NCBI RefSeq assembly: GCF_001429165.1
Contig: NZ_LMIR01000002.1
Span: 612,810 to 676,809 of the forward strand
Source: Agromyces sp. Root81
GTDB taxonomy: Bacteria > Actinomycetota > Actinomycetes > Actinomycetales > Microbacteriaceae
Direction of reading: 5' to 3'
DNA: 64,000 nucleotides
The notes beneath the pieces are model-generated. The model saw only the letters and a program-made list of their open reading frames with translations. It was not told the DNA's origin and searched no databases. Below, one piece after another: positions 42,735 through 51,360 of the stretch (position 1 is its first letter; each line of letters begins with the position of its first letter). Made by a program: the position numbers and the translations under genes.

Positions 42735-44402
42735 ATGGCCGAGAGCCTGATCCAGTACGAGGGCGGCGAGGTGCTCGCCTCCCTCGAAGACCGCACCATC
42801 ACCGGCCTGCTCATCCCGTTCAACGAGATCGGCCGCACCAACGCCGGCCGGTTCATGGTCGAGGCCGGCGCGATCGAGCTGCCCGCCGACCCCGCCGTGA
42901 TCGGCCTGAACCTCGACCACGAGCGCTCGCAACCCGTCGGGCGGGCGACACGGGTGTGGGCCGAAGCCGTCGGCATCATGGCAACATTCGCGATCGCGAA
43001 CACGCCCGCCGGCGACGCCGCCCTCGCCGACGCCCTCAGCCCGAGCGGAACGCGTCGCCGCCTCTCGGGCGAGTTCCACGCCGTCATCAAGGCTGCCAAG
43101 GCGATCGGCGGCAACCTCTGGGGCGCCGCCCTCGTCGGGCAGGGCGCGTTCCCCTCCGCGATGGTGCTCGCCGCCGACACCCCCGACGAGCCGACCGCCA
43201 CCTCGAGCTCGCGCTACGTGACCGAGTACACCGACGAGGCAGGCGACACGTGGCGCCGCGTCGAAGAAACCACGACCACTATCACCGAAACCAGCACCGC
43301 CGACGCCGAGGACGACCCCGACGCCGAGGACGACCCCGAAGGAGAAACCACCGTGACCGCCACCGCCACCGTGCCCGCCACCCAGATCGCCGGCGCTCCC
43401 GTCGCCGTCGAGGTGCAGGCCCGCCAGACCGACGCACGCGACGTGTTCGCCGCGCTCAACACGCTCCGCACCGACCGGCAGAACCCCGAGGCTCTCGCCG
43501 TGCTCGCCGCCCTCAACGACGTCACCACGACCACCCTCTCGGGTGGCGTGGAGCCGGCGCACTGGCTCGGCCAGATCAACCAGGGCATCGCCTACCAGCG
43601 CATGTTCCTGCCGCTCGGCACCGTCGGCACCAACATCTCCATCGCCGGCAAGAAGGGTTTCAAGATCAAGCGCGGCACCGAGGCCGCGCCCGTCGACAAG
43701 ATCGACGGCGCGTGGGCCGGCGACAAGACGGCGATCAAGTCGGGCAACGGGTTCGTGCAGACCGCGCAGTCGACCCGTCGGAACTGGGCGCTCGGCGAGG
43801 ACATCGGCCGCGAGTTCTACGACCTCCCCGGCGGCGCCGAAGTCGTGGCCTCGTTCCTCGCGCTGCTCGTCGAGGACTACCACCGCTGGTCGGACGAGTC
43901 CGCCCTCGGCGACTACGTCGCCGTCGCCGGCGCTGCTGTCGCCGCCGACACCACGAAGTACCCGGCGACCTACCCGAAGGCGCTCGGCATGCTCATCCAG
44001 GGCATGCTCGCCCTCGGCAAGATCAAGGCGGACGGCCGCCGCGACCTGCCGACGTTCGCGATCGCGAACGACGCCGCGTTCGAGGAGCTCGCGTACGCCT
44101 CCGGCGGCGAGCAGAACCTGCCCGCGTTCGTGAGCATCGCGATCAACAGCGCGATCGCCGGCGACGCCGGACTCGACAACAAGATCACGATCGTCCGCGG
44201 CGACGTGGGCGCCCCGATCACCGCTGGGAAGGGTGCCGTCATCGTCGGTGCGAACTACGGCATCGAGTTCGACGAGCTGCCCAACGGGCCGCTTCAGATC
44301 GACGCCCTGGAGATCGCCCGCGGCGGCATCGACAAGGCGCTGCACGGCTACCTGCAGACGTTCAAGGCTCGCTCCGAAGCGTTCGTCAAGATCAGCCTCT
44401 GA
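42735..44402 (+). CDS. Fused capsid maturation protease and major capsid protein
   Basis: The 555-residue two-part protein has residues 1-155 as an HK97-type prohead protease (IGLNLDHERSQPVG with His62; RRRLSGEFHAVIKAA with Ser111). Residues 156-205 form an acidic Thr-rich linker, and 207-555 an HK97-fold major capsid protein (MFLPLGTVGTNISIAGKKG, NGPLQIDALEIARGGID). AAGGAG at 43339-43344 lies eight bases before an in-frame GTG at 43353 (codon 207), so a free 349-residue capsid protein is probably made from the same gene. Confidence 0.85.
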   Translation: MAESLIQYEGGEVLASLEDRTITGLLIPFNEIGRTNAGRFMVEAGAIELPADPAVIGLNLDHERSQPVGRATRVWAEAVGIMATFAIANTPAGDAALADALSPSGTRRRLSGEFHAVIKAAKAIGGNLWGAALVGQGAFPSAMVLAADTPDEPTATSSSRYVTEYTDEAGDTWRRVEETTTTITETSTADAEDDPDAEDDPEGETTVTATATVPATQIAGAPVAVEVQARQTDARDVFAALNTLRTDRQNPEALAVLAALNDVTTTTLSGGVEPAHWLGQINQGIAYQRMFLPLGTVGTNISIAGKKGFKIKRGTEAAPVDKIDGAWAGDKTAIKSGNGFVQTAQSTRRNWALGEDIGREFYDLPGGAEVVASFLALLVEDYHRWSDESALGDYVAVAGAAVAADTTKYPATYPKALGMLIQGMLALGKIKADGRRDLPTFAIANDAAFEELAYASGGEQNLPAFVSIAINSAIAGDAGLDNKITIVRGDVGAPITAGKGAVIVGANYGIEFDELPNGPLQIDALEIARGGIDKALHGYLQTFKARSEAFVKISL

Positions 44403-44422
44403 TCGGCCCGGGGCGAAGACTC

Positions 44423-44791
44423 ATGACCGATTACGCCTGGTACGCCGGGGAGCCCGCCGAGCAGCTCGACCGGCTCATCGCAGCGTGGCCGGAAGCGCCG
44501 GCTACCGATCTCGAATCGCTCGCGATGCTCCTCGAGATCTCGGCCGATCAGGTCTGGGCCTTCGCCCCGGAATGCCTCGACGATGACAACGCCGCTGTGG
44601 CCCGCCCCGCGGCCGCGCCCGCTCGGCTCGTGTACGCGCAGATGCAGCAGGCGCAGAACCTCTGGAACGCCGGCCGCGCCGACTCGAACGGAGACGCCGG
44701 CCTCGACGGATTCAGCTACACGCCGCGCCCGCTCGACAAGACCGTGCGCGGCCTGATCCGCCCGACCGAAGGAGTCTTCGATGCCGGCTGA
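44423..44791 (+). CDS. Probable head-tail connector protein
   Basis: The 122-residue protein begins MTDYAWYAGEPAEQLDRLIA with a helical middle (ATDLESLAMLLEISADQVWA) and the tail FSYTPRPLDKTVRGLIRP. The position after the capsid gene and the size fit a gp6/gp15-like adaptor. The 3' end overlaps the next gene by 11 bases. Confidence 0.6.
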   Translation: MTDYAWYAGEPAEQLDRLIAAWPEAPATDLESLAMLLEISADQVWAFAPECLDDDNAAVARPAAAPARLVYAQMQQAQNLWNAGRADSNGDAGLDGFSYTPRPLDKTVRGLIRPTEGVFDAG

Positions 44792-45167
44792 AACGCTCCG
44801 CACGAAACTCACCGCCGCGGTGAAGGATGCCCTGCCCGCCGGGTGGCGGTTCATCCCGAACCAGAAGACACCCGAGAAGATCACGCGCGTGACCGTCACG
44901 CTCAAGCACCTCCGCATCAAGCCGCTCCCCGAGGCACCCGCGGCCGCGTTCACGAACTCTGTCGTGCTCACCATCGCGAGCCCCCTCACCGACGACGTGA
45001 AAGCCGAGAACGCCCTCGATGAGGACGTGCTCACCCTGCTCCACACGATCGCCGCGAACACGGCCGGATGGATGCAGCTCGACGAAGCCGAGAAGGTGCG
45101 TGTGCGCGACGGCGCGCCCTACCTCGGCTGGGACTGCAAGTTCGACGCCATCACCACCAAAGCCTGA
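44781..45167 (+). CDS. Probable tail completion/terminator protein
   Basis: The 128-residue alpha/beta protein (TLRTKLTAAVKDALPAGWRF at the start, GAPYLGWDCKFDAIT at the end) matches the size and place of siphovirus tail-terminator or stopper proteins, upstream of the tail tube. Not firmly recognised. Confidence 0.55.
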   Translation: MPAETLRTKLTAAVKDALPAGWRFIPNQKTPEKITRVTVTLKHLRIKPLPEAPAAAFTNSVVLTIASPLTDDVKAENALDEDVLTLLHTIAANTAGWMQLDEAEKVRVRDGAPYLGWDCKFDAITTKA

Positions 45168-45177
45168 GGAGGCACCC

Positions 45178-45585
45178 ATGACCACGATCGCCACCAAGCC
45201 ATTCTTCATCGGCGCATCCACGCTTACCGTCGCCGCCGACGACCACACCTCTGCCATCAACTCGGCCCAGCTCGACCCGACCACCCCGACCGCCCAATTC
45301 CGCGACATCGGCGGCGGCATCGTGAACATCGAGGGCACGCCCTCATGGGTGCTCTCCCTCGGGATCGCGCAGGACTGGGAAGACGACACCTCCACCGCGC
45401 ACTACATGCGCATCAACGCCGGCCAGACGAAGGCGATGAAGCTCACCCCCGTCAGCGGCGGGCGAGGCGTCACCGTCAATGTCATCTGCCGCGCGCCGAG
45501 CGTCGGCGGTGCCGCGGCCGCGATCGCGCAGAGCACCCTGCAGCTGCCTGTCAACGGTCAGCCCGTCTGGGACCCGGAAGCCTGA
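45178..45585 (+). CDS. Probable major tail tube protein
   Basis: The 135-residue protein has strong ribosome binding (GAGGAGG, six bases before the ATG), consistent with an abundant structural protein. Features: FFIGASTLTVAADDHTSAIN and IEGTPSWVLSLGIAQDWEDD, resembling tail-tube proteins. Directly before the gp10-like gene. Confidence 0.7.
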   Translation: MTTIATKPFFIGASTLTVAADDHTSAINSAQLDPTTPTAQFRDIGGGIVNIEGTPSWVLSLGIAQDWEDDTSTAHYMRINAGQTKAMKLTPVSGGRGVTVNVICRAPSVGGAAAAIAQSTLQLPVNGQPVWDPEA

Positions 45586-45588
45586 CCG

Positions 45589-46092
45589 GTGGGTCTCGGC
45601 CGGATCTCGCTGCTCGTCTCCGACGACCTGCGGCGACTCACTGAGGTCGCGCGCTCCCTCGAGCGGGAGCTAGCTGCGCGCGTCCGGAGTGAAACGAAGT
45701 CCGAGGCCCAACCTATCTTTCAGGAGTCCGTGCGGGCGAACGTCACCACTCGGCTGCAGACGAGGGTGCTGTCCGACACCGCCCGTGTCGCAGTATCGGA
45801 CTCGAACGTCACCCTGAAGTCGGCGACCATCGGCACGCTGTCGTCAGGTGTCAAGACAGGTGACATCGCTCATCTTGTCGAGTTCGGCGCCACACCGACG
45901 AAGCGCGTCGCGCAGCGCTCGAGCAAGGGGAACCGGTACACCCGGCAGCTCGGCCGCGTCGTCGGCCCGCCTCGCTCGCGCGGCTATGTGTTCCACCCGG
46001 CCGTGCGCGAGTCCATCCCCCGTCTCGCGTCCCTCTGGATGCAGACCGCCTACCGCACCATCGCCGAGACCTTCGAGAAGGGAGCCCCCTGA
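45589..46092 (+). CDS. HK97 gp10-like head-tail joining protein
   Basis: The 167-residue protein, GTG start, has IAHLVEFGATPTKRVAQRSS and GYVFHPAVRESIPRLASLWM, typical of the HK97gp10 group of head-tail joining proteins. It contains two copies of the prophage's recurrent CAGGTG-type repeat (45841-45867) in reverse orientation. Order after the tail-tube gene is unusual, as gp10-like genes normally precede it. Confidence 0.7.
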   Translation: MGLGRISLLVSDDLRRLTEVARSLERELAARVRSETKSEAQPIFQESVRANVTTRLQTRVLSDTARVAVSDSNVTLKSATIGTLSSGVKTGDIAHLVEFGATPTKRVAQRSSKGNRYTRQLGRVVGPPRSRGYVFHPAVRESIPRLASLWMQTAYRTIAETFEKGAP

Positions 46093-46093
46093 A

Positions 46094-47284
46094 ATGGCCG
46101 GCTACACCGTGGGCATCGCCGCCGACACCAAGGCGGCGAAGCAGGGCATCGAGACCGGGCTCATCAAGCCCCTCGGTGACGCCGCCGACGCCGCCGACCA
46201 GCTCGGCAAATCGCGCGGTCCCGACCAGCTCGAGCGCGGCCTCAAGGATGCGCAGGACGCCACCGAGCGACTGAAGCGTGAGACGAAGGAGACCGCCGAC
46301 GCGATCGACCGGGAGTATCGCGATGCCTACCGGAAGATGAGGCAGTCATCAGACGACGGAGTGCGCGGCGCGAAGGATGGATTCGACGAGATCAAGGCTG
46401 AGTCAAGCTCCACCGCGAAGGAGGCAGCGGCATCGTTCGATGGTTCGGCCGAATCGATCGGTGATGCGCTGCAGGAGGTCACGGCTAACGCGTTCGCCGG
46501 GTTCGGTCCAGCGGGCGAGTTGGCGGGCCTCGTCGCGGCGGCGGGTATCGGCCTCGCGATCAAGGGCTTCACCGACGTGGACGCCGCGAAGAAAGCTTCG
46601 GAAGAGGCTGCAGCCGAGTGGGCTGACGCCTATGTCGAGGCCGGCGGCAGGGTGCTCACCTCAGCTGTGACGACCGCGAAGGCGCTCGCGATCATCACCG
46701 ACACCGAAGGCAAGTTCAAGGAAGCAGAACAGAACGCGAAGAACTGGGGCGTCGGGATATCGACCGCAGTCGCGGCGATGGCCGGCGAGACCTGGGCGCT
46801 GGATGCTGCACGCACCTCACTCGCCGACAAAGAGGAGCGCTTGAACGAGCTCGTCGAGCAGGGTGGTGCGGGCCGAGGGAACCTCCGAGAAGAGACCAAC
46901 CGGCTCTCGGCGCAGACCCTCGAAGGCGCAGCCGCGTTCGAGAAACTGACCGGCGAGATGGAAGCCGGAGCCGAGCGCGCCGACGTCTACTCCAGGTATC
47001 TCGCCGACGTGGCGAAGAACACGGCTGGCGCGACGACTGAGGTCGATGCGTTCGGCGATTCCGTGACGACCCTTCCCGACGGGAAACAGATCTATATCGA
47101 CGCCGAGACCGGACAGGCAACACAGGACACGGACGCGATCGAGAAGAAGGTGTACGGCCTGCCGGACAAGACGATCCGCGTCACGGCCGACACGTCCGAC
47201 GCTGACCGCAAGATCCGCGGCCTGTCGAAGGACGTCACTGTCACGGTCAAGGGCGTCACTCGAACCGGAAATCAGGTGTGGTGA
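46094..47284 (+). CDS. Short tape measure protein
   Basis: The 396-residue protein begins MAGYTVGIAADTKAAKQGIE (typical tape-measure opening), then has long coiled-coil/helical runs and a hydrophobic segment (about 145-165, FAGFGPAGELAGLVAAAGIG). The C-terminus has the repeated ADTSDADRKIRGLSKDVTVT motif. Tape measure length sets tail length; 396 residues is far below the usual 800-2000, implying a very short tail or an unusual tail. No frameshifted chaperone pair precedes it. Confidence 0.75.
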   Translation: MAGYTVGIAADTKAAKQGIETGLIKPLGDAADAADQLGKSRGPDQLERGLKDAQDATERLKRETKETADAIDREYRDAYRKMRQSSDDGVRGAKDGFDEIKAESSSTAKEAAASFDGSAESIGDALQEVTANAFAGFGPAGELAGLVAAAGIGLAIKGFTDVDAAKKASEEAAAEWADAYVEAGGRVLTSAVTTAKALAIITDTEGKFKEAEQNAKNWGVGISTAVAAMAGETWALDAARTSLADKEERLNELVEQGGAGRGNLREETNRLSAQTLEGAAAFEKLTGEMEAGAERADVYSRYLADVAKNTAGATTEVDAFGDSVTTLPDGKQIYIDAETGQATQDTDAIEKKVYGLPDKTIRVTADTSDADRKIRGLSKDVTVTVKGVTRTGNQVW

Positions 47285-47643
47285 TGACGACGACACTCTC
47301 GAACGGCACCGACACGGTCACACCCGACGCCGTGAACGGGTACCAGACGAACCGCGAAGCTCGGACGATCGCGCACGACATCCTCGGGCGTGGAGACCCT
47401 GACATCACCCTGCGCCCGGCCAGCACCAGACGCGGCAGTCTCGAACTGCTCTTCGCCGATGAAGCGCCAGCCGCCGCGGCCGAGGTCGCGCACGCTGGCG
47501 CCCATGTGTGGACGCTCGCGAACACCGACCTCGGCACGATCGGCATGCTCTACGTCGTCGCCGAGGGCGGCATCACCCGGGCGCTTGACGACACGCGGGC
47601 ATGCTGGCTCGTCTCGATCCCGTTCCGTGAGGTGCTGCCGTGA
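47284..47643 (+). CDS. Phage tail-associated protein, 119 aa
   Basis: Starts on the last base of the tape-measure stop (TGATG). Contains RTIAHDILGRGDPDITLRPA and a beta-rich C-terminus (WLVSIPFREVLP). The size and position between tape measure and tail hub fit a distal-tail or minor tail protein. Next gene starts by GTGA overlap. Confidence 0.55.
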   Translation: MTTTLSNGTDTVTPDAVNGYQTNREARTIAHDILGRGDPDITLRPASTRRGSLELLFADEAPAAAAEVAHAGAHVWTLANTDLGTIGMLYVVAEGGITRALDDTRACWLVSIPFREVLP

Positions 47644-49385
47644 TCTCCGAGCACGAGTACACCGCGACCCTCCTCGAGGGAGCCGGCTACGAGCTCGCAC
47701 CGACAGGCGGCAAGGTCGGGATGGACGAGGGGTGGGCGCCCCATGTGCAGGCGACGCTCACGATCCCCGTCCCGGTCGAGGCTGTGCAGGAGCTCATCGA
47801 CGCCCGTGAGGCGCGCCGGATCGAGATCTCGTGCACGTCCACTCCTCACCCGCTCACCCCAGCACCGGCGCAGTCGCGAGTGTTCAACCTCGGATTGCGC
47901 GGCCGGAAGATCGGTCACCGGCCGGGGACTATCGAGATCACCCTCGCTTCCGATGAGGCGCTCGTGCAGGACGACGTCCTGCTCGCCGACACGCCGAACC
48001 GTGACGCGCTCGCCTACCAGCACTCCCTGCGCGCGATGATCAACGCCGTAATCCTCGCCCGAATCGGCGCCGCGCTCGAGCCCGGCACGGTCGATACTCC
48101 GTTCCGGGTGCTGTCGGATGCGACGAATCCGCTGAAGAATCCGACCGGCGCGGCGGCGAGTCCCATCGCCGGGTACACGACCAGCAGCGGTGGCACCGGG
48201 TCCATCGCCGGGCTCGCGGCGCAGATTCCCGGAGTCGAGCATCAGGGCAAGGTGATCCGCTCCACCCCGAACACCGCGACCGGCGGGTTCTGGTTCAACG
48301 GCAACACGGGCGCGGCCACCACGTACGGTCCCGACACGATCCCGCTCGCCGCGGGCAAGAAGGCGACCATCGCGGTCTGGGTGCGCGCATCCGTCGCGAA
48401 GACCGTCGCTCTGACCGCGCAGACACTCACCGCGGCCAATGCCACCGTGGCTGCAATCTCAGGCCCCGCGACGGCGCTTGCCGCGAACGTCTGGACGCGG
48501 CTCGTGCTCACGTTCGAGCAGCCCGCAACTGCCGCGAAGTACGGGTTCAACGTCTACAACACGGCCGGGTCGTGGGCGGCCGGGCAGACACTCGACTTCG
48601 GGGCAATCATCCCCGCCGAGGGCGACACTGCAGTCGACTACTTCGACGGCGCGACGGTTGACACCGAAGAGTATGCGTATGCGTGGACCGGTGCGGCGAA
48701 CGCTTCGACATCGACCCGGGCAGCCCTGATCGACCGGTCGCCGCAGATGCTCGACTGGGAGCCCGGCGAGTCGGCGTGGGATTTCATTCAGCCGATCTTC
48801 CAGACCGCTGGGCTGCGCCTCTACTGCAACGAGCAGCGGCAGTGGTTCCTCGTCGATGCTGGCTACATCGCCGACGGTCACACACAACTCGCCGTCGGCC
48901 TCAACACGACCGAAGCCGACGACACGATCTCTCGCGACGGCTCGGACTGGTGCGACGCCGCGCTCGTCGTGTACCGGTGGAACGACCAAACCGACACGCC
49001 CACCGTGCGTTACGACTGGTACGCCGAGCCGGACCATACCCGCGTGCGCGTCGTCGAGCTGCGCCGCGCCTACACCGGCACGGGGTTTGCCAAGTACATC
49101 GTCAAGCGCGCTGCCGGGATGGGGCGGCAGATCACCGCGTCGGCTGTCTCGCAGTACCAGGCGCAGCCCGGCCAGCCGATCACGATCACCCTGCCCGACA
49201 CCCCGATTCAGACGGGACTCATCGCCTCGGTGGAGTGGCGTCTCGACGACGACGAGATGACGGTGCAGTCTCGCGGGCTCACCGACACCCCGCCCGACGC
49301 GTGGATCTTCGGTGACCCCGGCATCTCGTGGCTCGAAATCCCGGTCGGCATGACCTGGAACACCTTTGATTGGAGTGGTATCTGA
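47640..49385 (+). CDS. Minor tail protein with an inserted carbohydrate-binding-like domain
   Basis: The 581-residue protein has an N-terminal tail-hub-like part (1-140), then a jelly-roll-like insert (about 200-360: GGFWFNGNTGAATTYGPDTI, ATAAKYGFNVYNTAGSWAAG) resembling carbohydrate-binding modules. The C-terminal part (370-581) returns to tail-hub character (SPQMLDWEPGESAWDFIQPI). It probably builds the tail tip and contacts the cell surface. GTG start by overlap with the preceding stop. Confidence 0.7.
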   Translation: MISEHEYTATLLEGAGYELAPTGGKVGMDEGWAPHVQATLTIPVPVEAVQELIDAREARRIEISCTSTPHPLTPAPAQSRVFNLGLRGRKIGHRPGTIEITLASDEALVQDDVLLADTPNRDALAYQHSLRAMINAVILARIGAALEPGTVDTPFRVLSDATNPLKNPTGAAASPIAGYTTSSGGTGSIAGLAAQIPGVEHQGKVIRSTPNTATGGFWFNGNTGAATTYGPDTIPLAAGKKATIAVWVRASVAKTVALTAQTLTAANATVAAISGPATALAANVWTRLVLTFEQPATAAKYGFNVYNTAGSWAAGQTLDFGAIIPAEGDTAVDYFDGATVDTEEYAYAWTGAANASTSTRAALIDRSPQMLDWEPGESAWDFIQPIFQTAGLRLYCNEQRQWFLVDAGYIADGHTQLAVGLNTTEADDTISRDGSDWCDAALVVYRWNDQTDTPTVRYDWYAEPDHTRVRVVELRRAYTGTGFAKYIVKRAAGMGRQITASAVSQYQAQPGQPITITLPDTPIQTGLIASVEWRLDDDEMTVQSRGLTDTPPDAWIFGDPGISWLEIPVGMTWNTFDWSGI

Positions 49386-50152
49386 TGGCAAACGGAGACG
49401 ACGCTGCAGCGGCCGGCATGGACGTCGTGCCTGGCACCGCGAGCGTGCGGCAGGGTTACGACGAAGACAACAAGACGCGCGACTACATCGCGCAGCGCAC
49501 GAACGCAGTCCAGCCGATTGCGAAGGGAGGCACCGGGTCGACGACCGCGGCCGACGCCCGTTCCGCGCTCGGCGTCCCCTCAACAACCGAGCTCACGACC
49601 GGGCTCGCCGGCAAATCGCCGGCCGGCCACACGCACAACGTGTCCGAGCTCGGCGCGGGAACCGTGAATGGAGATCTCGGCGCAACGGGCAAACTGTCGG
49701 CGCAGGGCAACATCGAGCACAACGGGCAGATCTACTCGCCCGGCACCCGAAACCGCACCGTGTCGACGAACTACGCGTCCGTGTACTCCGGCGACGGCGG
49801 ATGGATGGGCATCCCGCCCTCCTCACGTCGATTCAAGACTGAGATCCAGCCGTGGCAGGAAGATGCCGCCCGAATCCTCGGCATCATGCCCGTCACCTAC
49901 CGCCTCAAGAGCGACGTCGCCGAGCTCGGCGACGCCGCACCCGTCCGAGTCGGGTTCATCGCCGAGGATCTCATCGACGCCGGCCTCGAAGAGTTCGTGC
50001 CGACCAACATCGACCCCGACTCCGATGACTTCGGCCTACCGATCTCGATCAACTACGAGTTCTACGTCGTCGCATTGCAGTTGGTCGTCCGACACCAATC
50101 CGAACAGATGCAGGACATTCACACCCGGCTCGCGGCGGCAGGGATCGCCTGA
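49385..50152 (+). CDS. Tail fibre with S74 intramolecular chaperone
   Basis: The 255-residue protein has a collagen-like or coiled start with the fibre motif AKGGTGSTTAADARSALG and GHTHNVSELG, and ends in an S74 auto-processing chaperone domain. SSRRFKTEI (Ser146/147, Lys151) is the catalytic site that cleaves off the chaperone after trimerisation. FIAEDLIDAGLEEFV follows, as expected. Likely receptor-binding fibre. Confidence 0.85.
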   Translation: MANGDDAAAAGMDVVPGTASVRQGYDEDNKTRDYIAQRTNAVQPIAKGGTGSTTAADARSALGVPSTTELTTGLAGKSPAGHTHNVSELGAGTVNGDLGATGKLSAQGNIEHNGQIYSPGTRNRTVSTNYASVYSGDGGWMGIPPSSRRFKTEIQPWQEDAARILGIMPVTYRLKSDVAELGDAAPVRVGFIAEDLIDAGLEEFVPTNIDPDSDDFGLPISINYEFYVVALQLVVRHQSEQMQDIHTRLAAAGIA

Positions 50153-50844
50153 TGCTCAGCGTTGCCGAGTTCTACGCAGAGTCCCACTTCCGCGACCCGT
50201 TCGGCGCGACCGAAGGCCGCCCGAACCCGCACCGCGGCCTCGACGTCGCCGGGTGGCTGACCGGCACCATCGTGCCGGCGTGGACGGGCGGAACCGTCGT
50301 GACGTCGCAGTACGACTCCGCGCTCGGGTACGTCGTCGTCGTCGACAGCCCGTTCGGGTTCGCCGGCGTTTCACACCTCGACGTGCTCGGTGCACCTGTC
50401 GGCGCGTTCATCCCCGTCGGCGGCGCGTGGGGGGCGCTCGGCGACACCGGGCGTCTCAGCGAGGGTCCGCACGCGCACCTGACCCTCGCGCCCTCGTCTC
50501 GGTTCCCGTGGACTGGGCCGGTCATCGACCCGACACCCCACATCCGTGCCGCCCGAGAATCATCCAGCCTCGCAGGTGGCAGCACCACACCCATCACACA
50601 GAAAGGCATCAGCATGGCCGAAGCAGTCATGGTCGCACCCACCGATACGGTCGTCCACATGTACCCGGGAGTGAAGTCGCACTTCACGAGCCGAGAGGAC
50701 TACGAGGCGTACAAGGCGTCAATCGACACGATGCGTGCCGCCGGCAGCACCGATGCGATGGCGCTGCCCCCGCTTCACGATGTGACGAAGGTGTCGTGGG
50801 CGACGTACAAGCAGCTCTGCCGGCACTTCGGCGTCGCCGAATGA
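50152..50844 (+). CDS. Endolysin with M23 metallopeptidase domain
   Basis: The 230-residue lysin has an N-terminal M23 (LytM-like) domain with zinc ligands NPHRGLD (His27, Asp31) and HAHL (His107, His109), which cuts peptidoglycan cross-links. The C-terminal 76 residues are a separate module of unknown fold (HMYPGVKSHFTSREDYEAY), perhaps wall-binding. An in-frame ATG at 50614 (codon 155) has AAAGG seven bases upstream, suggesting that this module is also made alone. Confidence 0.82.
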   Translation: MLSVAEFYAESHFRDPFGATEGRPNPHRGLDVAGWLTGTIVPAWTGGTVVTSQYDSALGYVVVVDSPFGFAGVSHLDVLGAPVGAFIPVGGAWGALGDTGRLSEGPHAHLTLAPSSRFPWTGPVIDPTPHIRAARESSSLAGGSTTPITQKGISMAEAVMVAPTDTVVHMYPGVKSHFTSREDYEAYKASIDTMRAAGSTDAMALPPLHDVTKVSWATYKQLCRHFGVAE

Positions 50845-51065
50845 CCGAAGCCCTCGCGCTCGGCCTGCTCGCCGTGCTCGGCGGGCTCGGCGCGGCCGGC
50901 GTCACGCTGCTCGTGCATCTCATGCGCCGCGTATCAAGTCTCGAGGATCTCAACCGCAAGTTGTGGGCGTGGAACCGAGATCTCGTGGACCACATCTACA
51001 AGGGCAAGCCACCACCACCACCCGGCCCGCCCGACCTATCCGACCTCTTCGCCGAAGGAGCATGA
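50841..51065 (+). CDS. Phage lysis-cassette membrane protein, 74 aa
   Basis: One N-terminal transmembrane helix (ALGLLAVLGGLGAAGVTLLV), then a basic helical segment and a proline-rich tail (PPPPPGPPDLSDLF). Located between endolysin and holin with ATGA coupling; likely a holin accessory or second holin-type protein. Confidence 0.65.
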   Translation: MTEALALGLLAVLGGLGAAGVTLLVHLMRRVSSLEDLNRKLWAWNRDLVDHIYKGKPPPPPGPPDLSDLFAEGA

Positions 51066-51069
51066 CACC

Positions 51070-51360
51070 ATGACGACACCTGACACGACCAGCCCGAAGC
51101 ACGCCGCAGACGAACCGATTTCGTACGAGCTCGCGCCCGTTGCGTACGCCGAGCTCGCGCCCGTTGCGTACGCCGAGCTCGCGCCCGAACTGCTGCCTCT
51201 CAACGTGCGCCGCGTGCTCTACCTGCTCGGCATCGCCGCCCTCGTGGCCGGCCCTGTGGTCGCCGTTCAAATGCCGGAGTACGGCACGGCGATCATCAGC
51301 GCTGGCAACATGCTCGGTGCGGTCGGCCTGGGCACCGCCCTGGCTAACCCACGTCGGTAG
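51070..51360 (+). CDS. Putative holin
   Basis: The 96-residue protein has a soluble N-terminus with a tandem repeat (ELAPVAYA twice) and two transmembrane helices (VLYLLGIAALVAGPVVAV and AIISAGNMLGAVGLGTALA), the make-up of class II holins that release endolysin. Begins MTTPDT at the recurrent start-codon box ATGACGACACCTGACA. The 3' end overlaps the convergent lipoprotein gene by 17 bases. Confidence 0.7.
   Translation: MTTPDTTSPKHAADEPISYELAPVAYAELAPVAYAELAPELLPLNVRRVLYLLGIAALVAGPVVAVQMPEYGTAIISAGNMLGAVGLGTALANPRR
51127..51187 (+). repeat. 24-bp tandem repeat in the holin gene
   Basis: Two and a half copies of GAGCTCGCGCCCGTTGCGTA plus CGCC encode the ELAPVAYA repeats in the cytoplasmic N-terminus of the holin. 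Confidence 0.9.
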
